From positions 186,001 to 250,000 of the forward strand of contig JAIYBW010000002.1 of NCBI GenBank assembly GCA_027488375.1: a stretch of DNA of 64,000 nucleotides, written 5' to 3'. Positions 27,623 to 37,150 of the stretch are shown in pieces; position 1 is the stretch's first letter; each line of letters begins with the position of its first letter. Origin of the DNA: Pseudomonadota bacterium (GTDB lineage: Bacteria; Bdellovibrionota; Bacteriovoracia; Bacteriovoracales; Bacteriovoracaceae). The notes below the pieces were generated by a model, which was not told the origin of the DNA, did not search any database, and was given only the letters and a program-made list of their open reading frames with translations. A program made the position numbers and the translations under genes.

Positions 27623-28757
27623 ACCATTTAAAGATGATTTATTCGCTGGCTTCCCGACTGAGGGAGCCTATTTTGAAATCTCCCTTAGTGAAAAACTAGG
27701 AGACTTAATCATCTTCAATTATGGGAAACTACCTTTCCTTCAAGAGCGGTATAAAAAAGTCATCGTCTGCAATTCCGCTCCCTCTATTTTGAATAAGAAC
27801 AAGTACATCTTTTCAAAGCTTCCTGCAGTACTTGATGATGAATCATTGTTTAGTGATGTGCTTGATTGCTTAGAGGCCACTTTTAAGTTACATGGCCTGC
27901 CAAATTCCTTGGTTTTCATTGAGTGTGGTTCAATTCGCAGAAGGCTGATACAAAAAAGGATTCCAGCGGACGATGCTTCTGTTTTAACTATGAAGTTTAT
28001 CATAAAAGTAGTCAGTTTAATTAAAAAACACGGATGGCACTTCATTCTTTGGCGCAATCCATTCAAAAATTCTGCTTGGGGTCTTGAGAATTTTACATTT
28101 GCTATTGATGATACGAACTTCAAAGAGCTCTTTCCTATCAACCATCCTGATTTATGCTCCCGCATCCATCCTGACCAGGGAGTGTATGATGTAGCCCAAA
28201 TTGTTTTTCAAGCTTTATGGGGTGAATCAAGAAAATATCGTCTGGATGAGTCTGATCTTGAGCTATTAAAATCCTCATCGATTTTAGATAAAAAGCCGTA
28301 TGTTATTTTTAATTTCAACACAGGCGAATATGTTAAGAGATCGAAGGTGGAACAACATTTTAAAAAGATTCTGGAGGAGATTAAACGAGCGAAAAAAGTT
28401 TCCCACTTCACAGTTTATGTTTCTAGACTAGAACCCTACTGGCCAGACCATTTAAAATGTCATCTTGATGAATTTGCGCAAGATCCAGATGTGAATTTAT
28501 TCGCCGTCGAGCGAGCAACGGCAGACTTCTATAGAGGAGCTAGCTTTATTTTTAGCATATGCTCTGGTTTTGTTCACTTCACGAATATTCTTTCCCAGAA
28601 TATTGTGACTTTAGCTTTTGCTAATACGGAGAACGACATTAATGGAAAAAACCCATGGGCGCCAGGCATTCAAATGGTTCTTAATGACGAGGAACTAAAT
28701 CAGATTTCTCAACAAATTATTTCTCTTCTAAGAGACCCCAAAAGACTTTATCTTTAA
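27609..28757 (+). CDS. GT9-like glycosyltransferase or sugar-binding protein
   Basis: 382 aa. The N-terminal SEKLGDLIIFNYGKL resembles the GT9 glycine loop, and FSICSGFVHFTNILSQNIVTLAF with a following GKNPWAP resembles the D-S-G-x-x-H ... GPT-x-P region, with the key Asp replaced by Cys/Ser. It lacks the four-Cys element of the two GT9 genes at 19-21 kb. Family assignment is therefore tentative. It overlaps the halogenase by 14 bases and is the last gene of the rightward exporter-halogenase operon. No clear terminator follows on this strand; the hairpin at 28873 reads the other way. Confidence 0.5.
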   Translation: MKQFKPFKDDLFAGFPTEGAYFEISLSEKLGDLIIFNYGKLPFLQERYKKVIVCNSAPSILNKNKYIFSKLPAVLDDESLFSDVLDCLEATFKLHGLPNSLVFIECGSIRRRLIQKRIPADDASVLTMKFIIKVVSLIKKHGWHFILWRNPFKNSAWGLENFTFAIDDTNFKELFPINHPDLCSRIHPDQGVYDVAQIVFQALWGESRKYRLDESDLELLKSSSILDKKPYVIFNFNTGEYVKRSKVEQHFKKILEEIKRAKKVSHFTVYVSRLEPYWPDHLKCHLDEFAQDPDVNLFAVERATADFYRGASFIFSICSGFVHFTNILSQNIVTLAFANTENDINGKNPWAPGIQMVLNDEELNQISQQIISLLRDPKRLYL

Positions 28758-28872
28758 CATTACAACCATAATCAGCGATCAATATCCTCATAGACTTTAA
28801 ATTCCAATTCAACCTGAATCTAGATGCTAATCTTGAGCAATACTTTAAGTTTGGAGGAACTTGAAATAAGGC

Positions 28873-28908
28873 AAAAAAAAAGCCCCGGCGCGAGACGGAG
28901 CTTTTAAA
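28873..28908 (-). terminator. Terminator of tRNA-Leu
   Basis: On the minus strand an 8-bp stem AAGCTCCG / CGGGGCTT (one G-T pair) with an 8-base loop is followed by a long T-run. It lies about 45 bases past the tRNA-Leu 3' end. Confidence 0.85.
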
Positions 28909-28950
28909 AATCTTTCACACTTTTACTAACTTATTCCTTTCGGAAAAAGT

Positions 28951-29033
28951 TGGTGCCCAGTGAGGGACTCGAACCCCCACGCTCGCGCATTAGGTTCTAA
29001 GCCTAACGTGTCTACCAATTCCACCAACTGGGC
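28951..29033 (-). tRNA. tRNA-Leu (anticodon TAG)
   Basis: Acceptor GCCCAGT pairs with ACTGGGC, with discriminator A and an encoded CCA. Anticodon stem TTAGG/CCTAA encloses CTTAGAA, giving anticodon TAG. The long variable arm (TGCGCGAGCGTG region) and the T-arm GGGTTCGAGTCCC fit tRNA-Leu. 83 bases including CCA. Its own promoter and terminator flank it, so it is a monocistronic unit between the peptide cluster and the coiled-coil gene. Confidence 0.95.
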
Positions 29034-29057
29034 AACTAGGTATGTGAGAGGAGTCTG

Positions 29058-29086
29058 ATAATGAGGTATAGAAAGAATTTTGGCAA
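29058..29086 (-). promoter_or_regulatory. Sigma-70 promoter of tRNA-Leu
   Basis: On the minus strand, TTGCCA (29081-29086), 17-base spacer, CATTAT (29058-29063). The start point would fall about 15-20 bases before the tRNA 5' end at 29033. Confidence 0.7.
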
Positions 29087-29100
29087 GAAAAAATCTAGTT

Positions 29101-32100
29101 TTAGGCTGCTTTTCCACCGGATCCAGGCTTTTTGGGCGCCGCACCTTTAGACTTATCCGTAGATTTTTTCAAATTATCCAGCTGATTCTGAAGAGCGATC
29201 TTTTCTTGTTTTAATTTGGTCGATTCTTTTTTCATCTCGGCCATTTGATTTTTGCTTTCCATCAAATCCTGGGTCAACTTACGAAGATTATTCTCAAGTT
29301 GACCAACTTTCCCCTTACCTGAATCTTCGGCGATCACTTCTTTCTTCTGTAATTTGAGCGAAGCTTGGTATTTGGCATCAGTATCTCGTTGCCTTGCCTG
29401 AGCTTCTTTTATCTGGCCTTCATAGAAGTCACAAAGATTTTTTAATTTCTTTATTTCATTTTCAAGCGCCGGCTGATTGTTGCTTGTTAACTCTTCTTTT
29501 TTAACTTCCAAGCTCGCTTTTTTAGCGGCGAGTTCAAGTTTTGTCTTATCTGCCTTGAGACCCATCACAAGAGCACTATCTTGAGAAACTTTATCCTGCA
29601 ACTTTAAAACTTCTCTTTTAGCAACATCTAATTGATTCTTCATTTGATTGTTTAATATGGCTAACTTCCTATTCTCGTCTTTAAGAGATTCATCTCCAGT
29701 CTGTATTGATGGTTTCTGAGAAATTTTTTCTTTATAAATTTCAATCATCTTTTCAGAATTAGAAACTTTTCTTTCAAGATCTTTAACATAAATGGCTTGC
29801 GCCTGAGGATTTGCATTTTCTAAAGCTCGCATGGTTTGATTGAGCTTTTCTTGCATGAACTTCAGTTCTTCATCCTTCTTCTCCACAATTTTCATGAGGC
29901 TTTCTTTAGTTTTTAGAACAACTAAATCTTTTGCTTTAAGCTGACGCTGTGATTTTTCAACTTCTTGAGTGAAAAAATTTTCTTTTTGGGTAGATTCTAT
30001 CTGTAATTTTTTTAGCTTATTCTCAAGCTCCTTACTCTCTCTTAAGGTCTGCTTCTCCCGGTCCATTAATTCAACATATTTCCGAGTTTCCTGATCACCA
30101 AAGACTTTTTGCTCTTTCAACTTTTGAAGCATCTGCTCTTTTAAAAGTAGATCCGCTTTATTATCAGATTGCCCATGTGTAGCAATAGTCGTTGCTTCCA
30201 AAGCTTTTTTATGAATTTCCGCCATCTGGGTGCGAGAGTCCTTTAGGATTTTCACCTCTGAGACAAGAGTCTTCATTTTTGATTTCAGTGCGTCGTTCTC
30301 AGCTAAAAGTGCCATGAGCTTTTGATCTCGCCCAGGTGCTTTAGCTGAAGCAGGAACTCCCTGATCGGCTTTTAAATGATCTGTAACAAGTATTTTATCC
30401 TGGACCAATATAGACTGTTCACGAGCTTTTTCTATTTCTTGTTTTTTAAAGTCTTCAAAATCTTTCTCTGAAGCTTCTTGGGCCGATTTATTTGAGGTGG
30501 AAAGATAATCAAGGAAACGTTTTTTAATCTCTTGAGGCATTGGATCTCTGAGAGATTTTATTTTTACTAAATCATCAACTTTCTTCTGAACGGCATCAGG
30601 GACAAGATACTTATCCTCATTCAAGATAGCTCGATCACGGGCTTTTTCTATTTCTTGTTTTTTAAAATCTTCAAAATCTTTCTCTGAAGCTTCTTTCATT
30701 GATTTATCAGATAATGCGAGATGATCTTGAAAACGATTCTTAATCTCTTGAGGCATTGGATCTCTGAGAGATTTTATTTTCATTAAATCATCAAATTTTT
30801 TCTGGCCGGCATCAGGGACAAGATACTTATCCTCATTCAAGATAGCTCGATCACGTGCTTTTTCTATTTCTTGTTTTTTAAAGTCTTCAAAATCTTCTTG
30901 TGATGCTTCTTTCAATGATTTATCAGATAATGCGAGATGATCTTGAAAACGATTCTTAAACACTTGAGGCATTGGATCTTGAAAGGATTTAATCTTTACA
31001 ATCTCTTCAATTTCTTTTTGAGCCTCAGCAGCGACAATATGTTTTTCGCTGTTAAATATTGATTGCTCTTTAAATTGCTCAATCTCTATCGTTTTAAAAG
31101 CCTCGAAATCGTCTTGAAAAGCCTCGTCAATTGTTTTATTTGAGATCGCAAGATGGTCTAGGAAACGCTTTTTCACCGATTCCGGCATCGGATCCTTAAA
31201 AGATTTCACGCTTAAAAGTTCTTTCACTTCTTCTTTACTACGGCCAAATGTTTTAGAGACCATGTTAGATGTACTCTTTTCGTTTGAGCCACTAATCATT
31301 TGTCTCTGCTCATCTAACTCTTTAGTCCCCTTGACTAAAGTACGACCTTCAGAAGTTGTCTCTCTTGAACCTTTTATAAATTGATTTTCATCTAGATCAG
31401 TAATTGGACTGCCTTGAATTTTTTGCTTGAAAGAATCGTCTCCAAAATCATCCGTACCGAAAAGTCTTTTTACTTCATCAATTTCATCACTTCGACCTTT
31501 AACAATTTCATTGAAGTTATCTTCTGATTTTTGGCCAAGAACGATTCGACTGGAAAGGTCCTCAATTTGGTCTGTTTGTGTTTGAAAAGTTGTAAGACCT
31601 TCTGTGGGATACTGAGTAATGGGAGCATTTGTCGAAAGTTCACTAATGAGTAAGCCTCTATTCTCGACCTTTATCCGCTCATCTTTTGTCCAGAGGGCCG
31701 TGACGACAGCTTTGTTGACCTCTTGAAGGAATGTAAAATCAAAAAAGTCACTTGAATCGACTGCCACATTTAAAAGATATTCTTCGGCTTTCTTTGAGAC
31801 GTGCCTCGAGAGACTCATGGTTAAATCTTCAAGAATTAAATCTTGGGAGAAGAAGTGAAGCTGAACACCAAAGATATCTTCAAAGTTACCATAAGTAATT
31901 TCAAGAGGAAGGCCAACCTTCCCTTTCGTTTTGAGACCTGCGAGATACATGATCATATGGTCGAAAAATGTCTTCATCGAAAGCGCACTTACTCCACTTT
32001 CAAAGGCAGAATGAACCATTCGATCGAGATACTCACCCGTATTAAAAGGATTAGCGACGTTAAAAGCTCCCTTTTCTTTAAAGACAGGAAAACTATCTGA

Positions 32101-32454
32101 GATTGAAATTCCTCCATAATCTTGGAAAAATTTATCTAAAATGAATCGACCAAATCCATTCGTTAACCAAATGTCCTGAAGGATAAGTTTACCATTGGCC
32201 CCAACAAAATCTTCTAATTCTTGTACTGGTGAAAGCGAAATAATTTTTATGTTTTTTGAGAGGCATTGATATTGATTCTTGAGTCCATTAAAGTCTTGAA
32301 CATTTTTTGTTAAAAGATGAGTTATGGCCTGATCAGGTTTAGAATTTTCTGGCAAAATGAGTACGATTCCTCTTTCAGAGAAATAATTTGAAAGATCTGG
32401 TGATAATTCACCAGCAAGATTAAGAATAATGATGGGCTGTTTGACCTCAGTCAT
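29101..32454 (-). CDS. Large coiled-coil protein with 72-residue tandem repeats
   Basis: 1117 aa, cytoplasmic (no signal peptide or membrane segment). Residues 1-~255 are globular, start like a receiver-type strand (PIIILNLAGELSPDLSNYF) and include DVWL/DIWLTNGFGRFIL-type segments, but no phosphorylation Asp pattern is clear. From ~415 to 690 there are four copies of a 72-residue unit (KIKSLRDPMPQEIKNRFQDH then KQEIEKARDRAIL then EDKYLVPDA). Residues ~700-1090 are continuous coiled coil, and the tail is KKPGSGGKAA. It overlaps the preceding degenerate HD-GYP gene by one base (TAATG), suggesting one complex. It could be a structural or signalling scaffold; no named family is recognised. Confidence 0.75.
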   Translation of the reverse strand: MTEVKQPIIILNLAGELSPDLSNYFSERGIVLILPENSKPDQAITHLLTKNVQDFNGLKNQYQCLSKNIKIISLSPVQELEDFVGANGKLILQDIWLTNGFGRFILDKFFQDYGGISISDSFPVFKEKGAFNVANPFNTGEYLDRMVHSAFESGVSALSMKTFFDHMIMYLAGLKTKGKVGLPLEITYGNFEDIFGVQLHFFSQDLILEDLTMSLSRHVSKKAEEYLLNVAVDSSDFFDFTFLQEVNKAVVTALWTKDERIKVENRGLLISELSTNAPITQYPTEGLTTFQTQTDQIEDLSSRIVLGQKSEDNFNEIVKGRSDEIDEVKRLFGTDDFGDDSFKQKIQGSPITDLDENQFIKGSRETTSEGRTLVKGTKELDEQRQMISGSNEKSTSNMVSKTFGRSKEEVKELLSVKSFKDPMPESVKKRFLDHLAISNKTIDEAFQDDFEAFKTIEIEQFKEQSIFNSEKHIVAAEAQKEIEEIVKIKSFQDPMPQVFKNRFQDHLALSDKSLKEASQEDFEDFKKQEIEKARDRAILNEDKYLVPDAGQKKFDDLMKIKSLRDPMPQEIKNRFQDHLALSDKSMKEASEKDFEDFKKQEIEKARDRAILNEDKYLVPDAVQKKVDDLVKIKSLRDPMPQEIKKRFLDYLSTSNKSAQEASEKDFEDFKKQEIEKAREQSILVQDKILVTDHLKADQGVPASAKAPGRDQKLMALLAENDALKSKMKTLVSEVKILKDSRTQMAEIHKKALEATTIATHGQSDNKADLLLKEQMLQKLKEQKVFGDQETRKYVELMDREKQTLRESKELENKLKKLQIESTQKENFFTQEVEKSQRQLKAKDLVVLKTKESLMKIVEKKDEELKFMQEKLNQTMRALENANPQAQAIYVKDLERKVSNSEKMIEIYKEKISQKPSIQTGDESLKDENRKLAILNNQMKNQLDVAKREVLKLQDKVSQDSALVMGLKADKTKLELAAKKASLEVKKEELTSNNQPALENEIKKLKNLCDFYEGQIKEAQARQRDTDAKYQASLKLQKKEVIAEDSGKGKVGQLENNLRKLTQDLMESKNQMAEMKKESTKLKQEKIALQNQLDNLKKSTDKSKGAAPKKPGSGGKAA
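30385..31212 (-). repeat. 216-bp in-frame tandem repeats (four units)
   Basis: The codons for DPMP recur at plus-strand positions 31186, 30970, 30754 and 30538, exactly 216 bases apart. Units 2 and 3 are nearly identical in DNA, unit 1 is diverged and unit 4 is about 180 bases long. The length keeps the reading frame, so unequal crossing-over could change the number of 72-residue units. Confidence 0.85.
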
Positions 32455-33455
32455 TAGCTTGCATTCTCCTTAACGATCTGGACGTTGTCTAAACTCAAAC
32501 ATAATTTGGCATAAGTCCGTTGTACGGGAATTTGTCTAAGTTTTTCGTTTTTAAATTCTTTGATAAAATTCATCACTTCAGTTTCAAATTTATATTCATC
32601 ACAAATATCAACCATTGAACTTGCCAGTATCACAACGGCTTCCCAACTTGAGACATGCCCTCTCGGTAAGCCTCGCGGGAATCCTTTTCCATCTGAGAGT
32701 TCGTGCTGGTAAAGCACGATTTCTTTGAGTTCTGGGTAAGCCAAGAGTCCAGATTGATTTTGCAAAAATTTATAACTTCTTTCAGGGTGACCTAAGTATG
32801 TTTTAATTTCGAGAGGAGAAGCGCCTTGTTGCTCTAGCCAGCCTAGACCAGATCCTGGTTGAGCGTTTTCTCGATTACAAGCTTCGGCTACAAAGTAGCT
32901 ATAATTTTCGTGGCAAAGCCCTATGTCTAATGCAAAAGCAATATTATAAAAATCTTTGATCATGGGATAATGATAAAAATCATTTGTCATCGCGATGATG
33001 ACTGCCATCGCAGCTGAGTAAAGTGATTTCCTAAAAAGATAAATATCAGTTTCATGTATTCTTAGGAGTTCTTGTCTGGGAATAGCACAAAATTCTTGAT
33101 AACAGGCCAGTGCAAAATTTAAAAAATGATGTGAGCGAGCAAAGGTCTCTCTGAAAAAAACTTCTAGTTCAATTGTTTTTTGACGTAAATCTTTTTCAAA
33201 TTGAAGATACTTTAATTCTTTTAAGAGTGTTTGAAATTGAGAAAGAATAATTGGATCAATCACAGAAACATGATCAAATGTGGTCTGAGTCACCGCATAT
33301 TTTTTTATAAAGGCTTCTTCTATCAATATTCCAGGCCTTAATAAATAAAATTGCCGCCCTTCTTTGGTCGTAAAATAAAGATGCCCATCACAGATGACTT
33401 TTTTGGCCAAATCTTTGACTTGTAATGGTTTTGAATTTTGGAGCTTGGTTTTCAT
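32454..33455 (-). CDS. Degenerate HD-GYP domain protein
   Basis: 333 aa, cytoplasmic. The C-terminal half has YQHELSDGKGFPRGL, clearly the HHExxDGxGYPxGL element of HD-GYP domains. The first HH is YQH here, GYP is GFP, and the upstream HD-x-GK motif reads ALDIGLCHE. Metal ligands are therefore partly missing, and cyclic-di-GMP hydrolysis is doubtful. The N-terminal ~110 residues look like a YajQ/PilZ-unrelated small domain seen in other degenerate HD-GYP proteins of predatory bacteria. Translationally coupled to the coiled-coil gene. A c-di-GMP-binding or purely structural role is inferred. Confidence 0.65.
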   Translation of the reverse strand: MKTKLQNSKPLQVKDLAKKVICDGHLYFTTKEGRQFYLLRPGILIEEAFIKKYAVTQTTFDHVSVIDPIILSQFQTLLKELKYLQFEKDLRQKTIELEVFFRETFARSHHFLNFALACYQEFCAIPRQELLRIHETDIYLFRKSLYSAAMAVIIAMTNDFYHYPMIKDFYNIAFALDIGLCHENYSYFVAEACNRENAQPGSGLGWLEQQGASPLEIKTYLGHPERSYKFLQNQSGLLAYPELKEIVLYQHELSDGKGFPRGLPRGHVSSWEAVVILASSMVDICDEYKFETEVMNFIKEFKNEKLRQIPVQRTYAKLCLSLDNVQIVKENAS

Positions 33456-33612
33456 AAAAATCCCAATATTTCACTCTATGTATCGGCTTAAAATGCTTAG
33501 AGTTTGAGATCTAATTCAGAGGAGAATTCACGATAAATTAACCGAGAAAAGAGCTCGGAGATCTTCGTCATGAGGGAATATAATTGGGCGTTTTTAAACG
33601 CCTATCCCCAGA

Positions 33613-35343
33613 TTAAATCAAGGGAGCCATCGAATTCTTAGTGATGCCTTTCGGAATAGCTGAGAGAAGTGATCGCGTATAATCTTGCTTAGCATTCTTA
33701 TAAATACGGCTGGCCTTATCCATTTCAATAATTTTTCCAGCATACATGACACCGACTTCGTCAGCGATAAAATTCACGACGCCCAAATCATGAGAGATAA
33801 AAATGTAAGTGAGACCAAATTCCTGCTGCAGATCTAAAAGGAGATTTAGGACTTGGGCCTGAATCGATACATCAAGGGCCGAAACAGATTCATCACAGAT
33901 AACAAATTCTGGTTTCAACATGAGCGCTCTCGCAATACAAATTCTTTGTCTTTGCCCACCAGAAAATTCATGTGGGTAACGACCCATATGATTCGATTTT
34001 AAACCAACCTTCTCGATGAGTTCTCTGGCCATATCAAAGCGTTCATTTTTATTTGCTCCAACTTTATGAATATTAAGTGGCTCCATTAAAATATCAGCAA
34101 TCGTCATTCTTGGGTTAAGTGATGAGTAAGGATCCTGAAAAATAATCTGCATTTTCTTTCTCAGTTGTCGTAACTCTTCATGATGAACATGGGTAATATC
34201 CTTACCATCATAAATAATTTTTCCAGATGAAGGCTCAACAAGTCTTAGAATACTTCTTCCTAAAGTTGTTTTACCGCAACCCGATTCACCTACGAGTCCA
34301 AGCGTTTGCCCTTTTTTAAGTTTAAAACTGACTCCATCAACGGCCTTAAAATGATCAACGGTCCTTCCAAAAAGCCCGCCTTTAATGGGAAATTGTGTCA
34401 CCAGCTGATCAATTTCAAGTAAGACTGGAGACGATTCTTTAAGCTCTATCTCCTTATCAAAAACTTGGACTCGCTCTACTGGAACAATTTTTTCTTCGCC
34501 AGAATCGGTCATAAAATCACTGACAGTGAGTAGACGTTTTGGATTTGCACCTAATTTAGGCCTGCAGGCAAGTAGACCTTTTGTATAGGGATGTTGAGCA
34601 GATTGAAAAATAGTTTCTGCGTGATTTTTCTCAACCACATTAGATCGATACATTACGACGACATCATCAGCAATATCACCAATCACCCCAAGGTCATGAG
34701 TAATAAACATCATACTCATTTTATATTCTGCTTGCAGCTTTTGAAGGAGTTCTAAAACTTGTTTTTGAATTGTCACATCAAGGGCCGTTGTTGGTTCATC
34801 AGCAATGAGGAGCTTAGGCTCGCAGGAAATCGCCATAGCGATCATCACACGTTGTTTTTGTCCACCAGACATCTCATGAGGATATTTATGAGCACTTAAT
34901 TCAGGTTTAGGAATTCCAACCTGGTTCATTAAATAAACAGCTTTATCCCAAGCTTCTTTTTTAGAGAGATTTTTATGGACTCTTAGTGCTTCTGAAATTT
35001 GCTCGCCCACTTTAAAAACAGGGTTTAAGCTCGTCATGGGCTCTTGAAAAATCATTGAAATGTCATTGCCTCGAAGGGAACGCATTTGTTGTTCATCAAA
35101 CTTAAGTAAATCTTGCCCATTAAAATAAATCTCACCATTGGGAATTCTGGCCGCAGGCTTTTGCAGAAGCCCCATAACAGCAAGAGATGTTACACTCTTT
35201 CCTGAACCAGATTCACCAACGATCCCTATTGTTTTACCTTGTGGAATATCGAATGAAACATTATTAACGGCCCTTAAAAGTCCTTCACTCGTCTGAAACT
35301 CAACCGTTAAATTTTTTACAGATAAAATTGAATGAGATGACAT
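33613..35343 (-). CDS. Oligopeptide/dipeptide ABC importer, fused double ATPase
   Basis: 576 aa with two complete nucleotide-binding domains: Walker A GESGSGKS (N-half) and GESGCGKT (C-half), signatures SGGQKQR and SGGQRQR, and Walker [13 protein letters not shown] and [12 protein letters not shown]. Each half ends in the C-terminal oligopeptide-type extension ([21 protein letters not shown]). This is the DppD-DppF fusion type seen in YejF/GsiA. It powers uptake of peptides with the permeases encoded just upstream on the same strand (gap 4 bases). Last gene of the four-gene operon. Confidence 0.92.
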   Translation of the reverse strand: MSSHSILSVKNLTVEFQTSEGLLRAVNNVSFDIPQGKTIGIVGESGSGKSVTSLAVMGLLQKPAARIPNGEIYFNGQDLLKFDEQQMRSLRGNDISMIFQEPMTSLNPVFKVGEQISEALRVHKNLSKKEAWDKAVYLMNQVGIPKPELSAHKYPHEMSGGQKQRVMIAMAISCEPKLLIADEPTTALDVTIQKQVLELLQKLQAEYKMSMMFITHDLGVIGDIADDVVVMYRSNVVEKNHAETIFQSAQHPYTKGLLACRPKLGANPKRLLTVSDFMTDSGEEKIVPVERVQVFDKEIELKESSPVLLEIDQLVTQFPIKGGLFGRTVDHFKAVDGVSFKLKKGQTLGLVGESGCGKTTLGRSILRLVEPSSGKIIYDGKDITHVHHEELRQLRKKMQIIFQDPYSSLNPRMTIADILMEPLNIHKVGANKNERFDMARELIEKVGLKSNHMGRYPHEFSGGQRQRICIARALMLKPEFVICDESVSALDVSIQAQVLNLLLDLQQEFGLTYIFISHDLGVVNFIADEVGVMYAGKIIEMDKASRIYKNAKQDYTRSLLSAIPKGITKNSMAPLI

Positions 35344-35347
35344 ATCG

Positions 35348-36199
35348 TTATTTCCCTTTTAGTTTTGGATCTAGAGCATCTCTTAATGCATCACCAAGAA
35401 TATTAAAGGCGAGTAGAATTAAGAACATGGCAATCGTTGCTCCGGCGAGTTGCCACCAAACACCTCTGACGAGTTCAAGCTTGGCATCATCAATCATCGT
35501 TCCCCAACTCGGCTCTCCCTGAACACCTAATCCAAGATAAGAAAGAATGACTTCTGATTTAATCGCAACCTGAAATTGCATCGATGTATTGATGATAATG
35601 ATATGTCCAACATTGGGGAGGATATGCCGGAAGAGTTTTCTAAAATGTCCTCCACCAATAGCCCCAGCCGCTTGAACATATTCTCTTTCTTTATGCTTCA
35701 TCACTTCTCCACGAATGAGGCGACAAAGATTGACCCAGCTGGTTGCCCCAAGAGCAACATACACGGAAAAAATGCCTTTACCTAAAATGAGGGTAATCGA
35801 AATCAGCAGCATGATATTTGGGACAGATGAGAAAGTCGTATAAAGCCAGGTTACAAAATCATCAACCCATCCCCCAAAGTAACCGGCCAGTGCGCCTAAG
35901 ATAACACCAATCGGTATCGCAATGACTGCAGCGGCAACTCCCACTGACATGGCAACCTGTGTTCCTCTTATCAGTTTTTGAAAAACACTTCTTCCAAAAA
36001 TATCTGTTCCAAATAAATGATCTAGTGAGGGAGCAAGATTTGAGGCGCCTACTTCTTGAGACCAGGATGAGGCTATCCATCCTGCTCCAGACATCACGGC
36101 GACTAAAAAGTAAATGACGACAATAAACAGCGCACACAAGGCAAGCTTGTCTTTTGAGAGTCTGTAAAAAGCATCCTTCCATAAAGAATTTGATTTCAT
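35348..36199 (-). CDS. Peptide ABC importer permease (DppC/YejE-type)
   Basis: 283 aa with about six membrane segments. [23 protein letters not shown] is the typical DppC segment after the N-terminal helix. The EAA loop is recognisable as [23 protein letters not shown] near residues 165-187. Lies 6 bases downstream of the DppB-type partner and 4 bases upstream of the ATPase. Confidence 0.92.
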   Translation of the reverse strand: MKSNSLWKDAFYRLSKDKLALCALFIVVIYFLVAVMSGAGWIASSWSQEVGASNLAPSLDHLFGTDIFGRSVFQKLIRGTQVAMSVGVAAAVIAIPIGVILGALAGYFGGWVDDFVTWLYTTFSSVPNIMLLISITLILGKGIFSVYVALGATSWVNLCRLIRGEVMKHKEREYVQAAGAIGGGHFRKLFRHILPNVGHIIIINTSMQFQVAIKSEVILSYLGLGVQGEPSWGTMIDDAKLELVRGVWWQLAGATIAMFLILLAFNILGDALRDALDPKLKGK

Positions 36200-36205
36200 A
36201 AAATC

Positions 36206-37141
36206 CTAATTAAACTTTATTCTTGGATCGGCCAACGTATATAAAATATCTGAAAGTAATCCAAAAATAATGTAACCAACGCTTGAAAGAATCGCCATCG
36301 CCTTCATCACTGGAAAATCTGAAGAATTTAGCGCATTCAACGTCATCCCACCTAAACCTGGAATACTGAAAAAATTCTCCAGCAAAAGGGCGCCTAAAAT
36401 AAGTGAGGGAATTTGAATCACAACATAAGTAATGATAGGAATAAGAGCATTCCTTAAAACATGACGAAGGAGAATCGTGACTTCTGGCAATCCTTTGGCC
36501 CTAGCGGTTCGGACATAGTCCTGATAAATCTCATCCAAAATGACTGTCCGAAAAAATCTCACGTCAGGCCCAATACTTAAAACAATCCAAATAATAGCAG
36601 GTAACGCAATATAGGAAATCACAAACGGAAACTCAGCCTCGAATCCAGAAATTTCAAACCATCCAAGCTTAAAAGCAAAAAACCACTGAAAAAATAAAAT
36701 ATAAGCGAGGGCCGAGATACTCATGCCAGCAATACAAAAAACTCTGATAAATAAATCAATCCCTTTCCCCCTGTAGTAAGCCACAACCAAAGAAATAAGA
36801 AGGGAGAGCACAGTGGATATGACAAAAGCTGGAACTGAGAGACACAGGGATGGATAGGCACCTTGGAGAATCATTTTAGAAATCTCCTGCTTCGTTGACC
36901 AAGAATAACCAAAATCGAAGGTAAAGGCTGACTTTACGACATCCAAATATTGAAGCCAAAGTGATTTATTTAGACCCAGCTGTTCACGCAGGTCCGCCAT
37001 TTGTTTTGCCGTAGCATTTTTACCTAAAAGAACAGCAGTCGGGTCACCAGAGACTAATTTAAAAAGGATGAAAATAATAAGACTCACACCCAGAAGAACT
37101 GGAATCATGTAAAGAAGTCTTCGGATGATATATTTGGTCAT
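36206..37141 (-). CDS. Peptide ABC importer permease (DppB/YejB-type)
   Basis: 311 aa, six membrane segments. It begins MTKYIIRRLLYMIPVLLGVSLIIF, the standard DppB N-terminus, and carries the LREQLGLNKSLWLQYLD segment and the EAA loop DYVRTARAKGLPEVTILLRHVLRNALIP near the C-terminal third. It forms the channel with the adjacent DppC-type protein. Confidence 0.92.
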   Translation of the reverse strand: MTKYIIRRLLYMIPVLLGVSLIIFILFKLVSGDPTAVLLGKNATAKQMADLREQLGLNKSLWLQYLDVVKSAFTFDFGYSWSTKQEISKMILQGAYPSLCLSVPAFVISTVLSLLISLVVAYYRGKGIDLFIRVFCIAGMSISALAYILFFQWFFAFKLGWFEISGFEAEFPFVISYIALPAIIWIVLSIGPDVRFFRTVILDEIYQDYVRTARAKGLPEVTILLRHVLRNALIPIITYVVIQIPSLILGALLLENFFSIPGLGGMTLNALNSSDFPVMKAMAILSSVGYIIFGLLSDILYTLADPRIKFN

Positions 37142-37150
37142 TTAAATCCT

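Noticed and set aside
27740-28165. 141-aa antisense ORF in the GT9-like gene
   Set aside because: Shadow of the operon gene, which is coupled to the halogenase and has better coding character.
30385-31212. Regular 216-bp repeats considered as a CRISPR-like or satellite array
   Set aside because: The period keeps one long reading frame and the units are coding; no spacers.
33580-33602. Hairpin GGCGTT-TTTA-AACGCC after the peptide importer operon
   Set aside because: The stem is short and no T-run follows on the minus strand, so I do not call a terminator.
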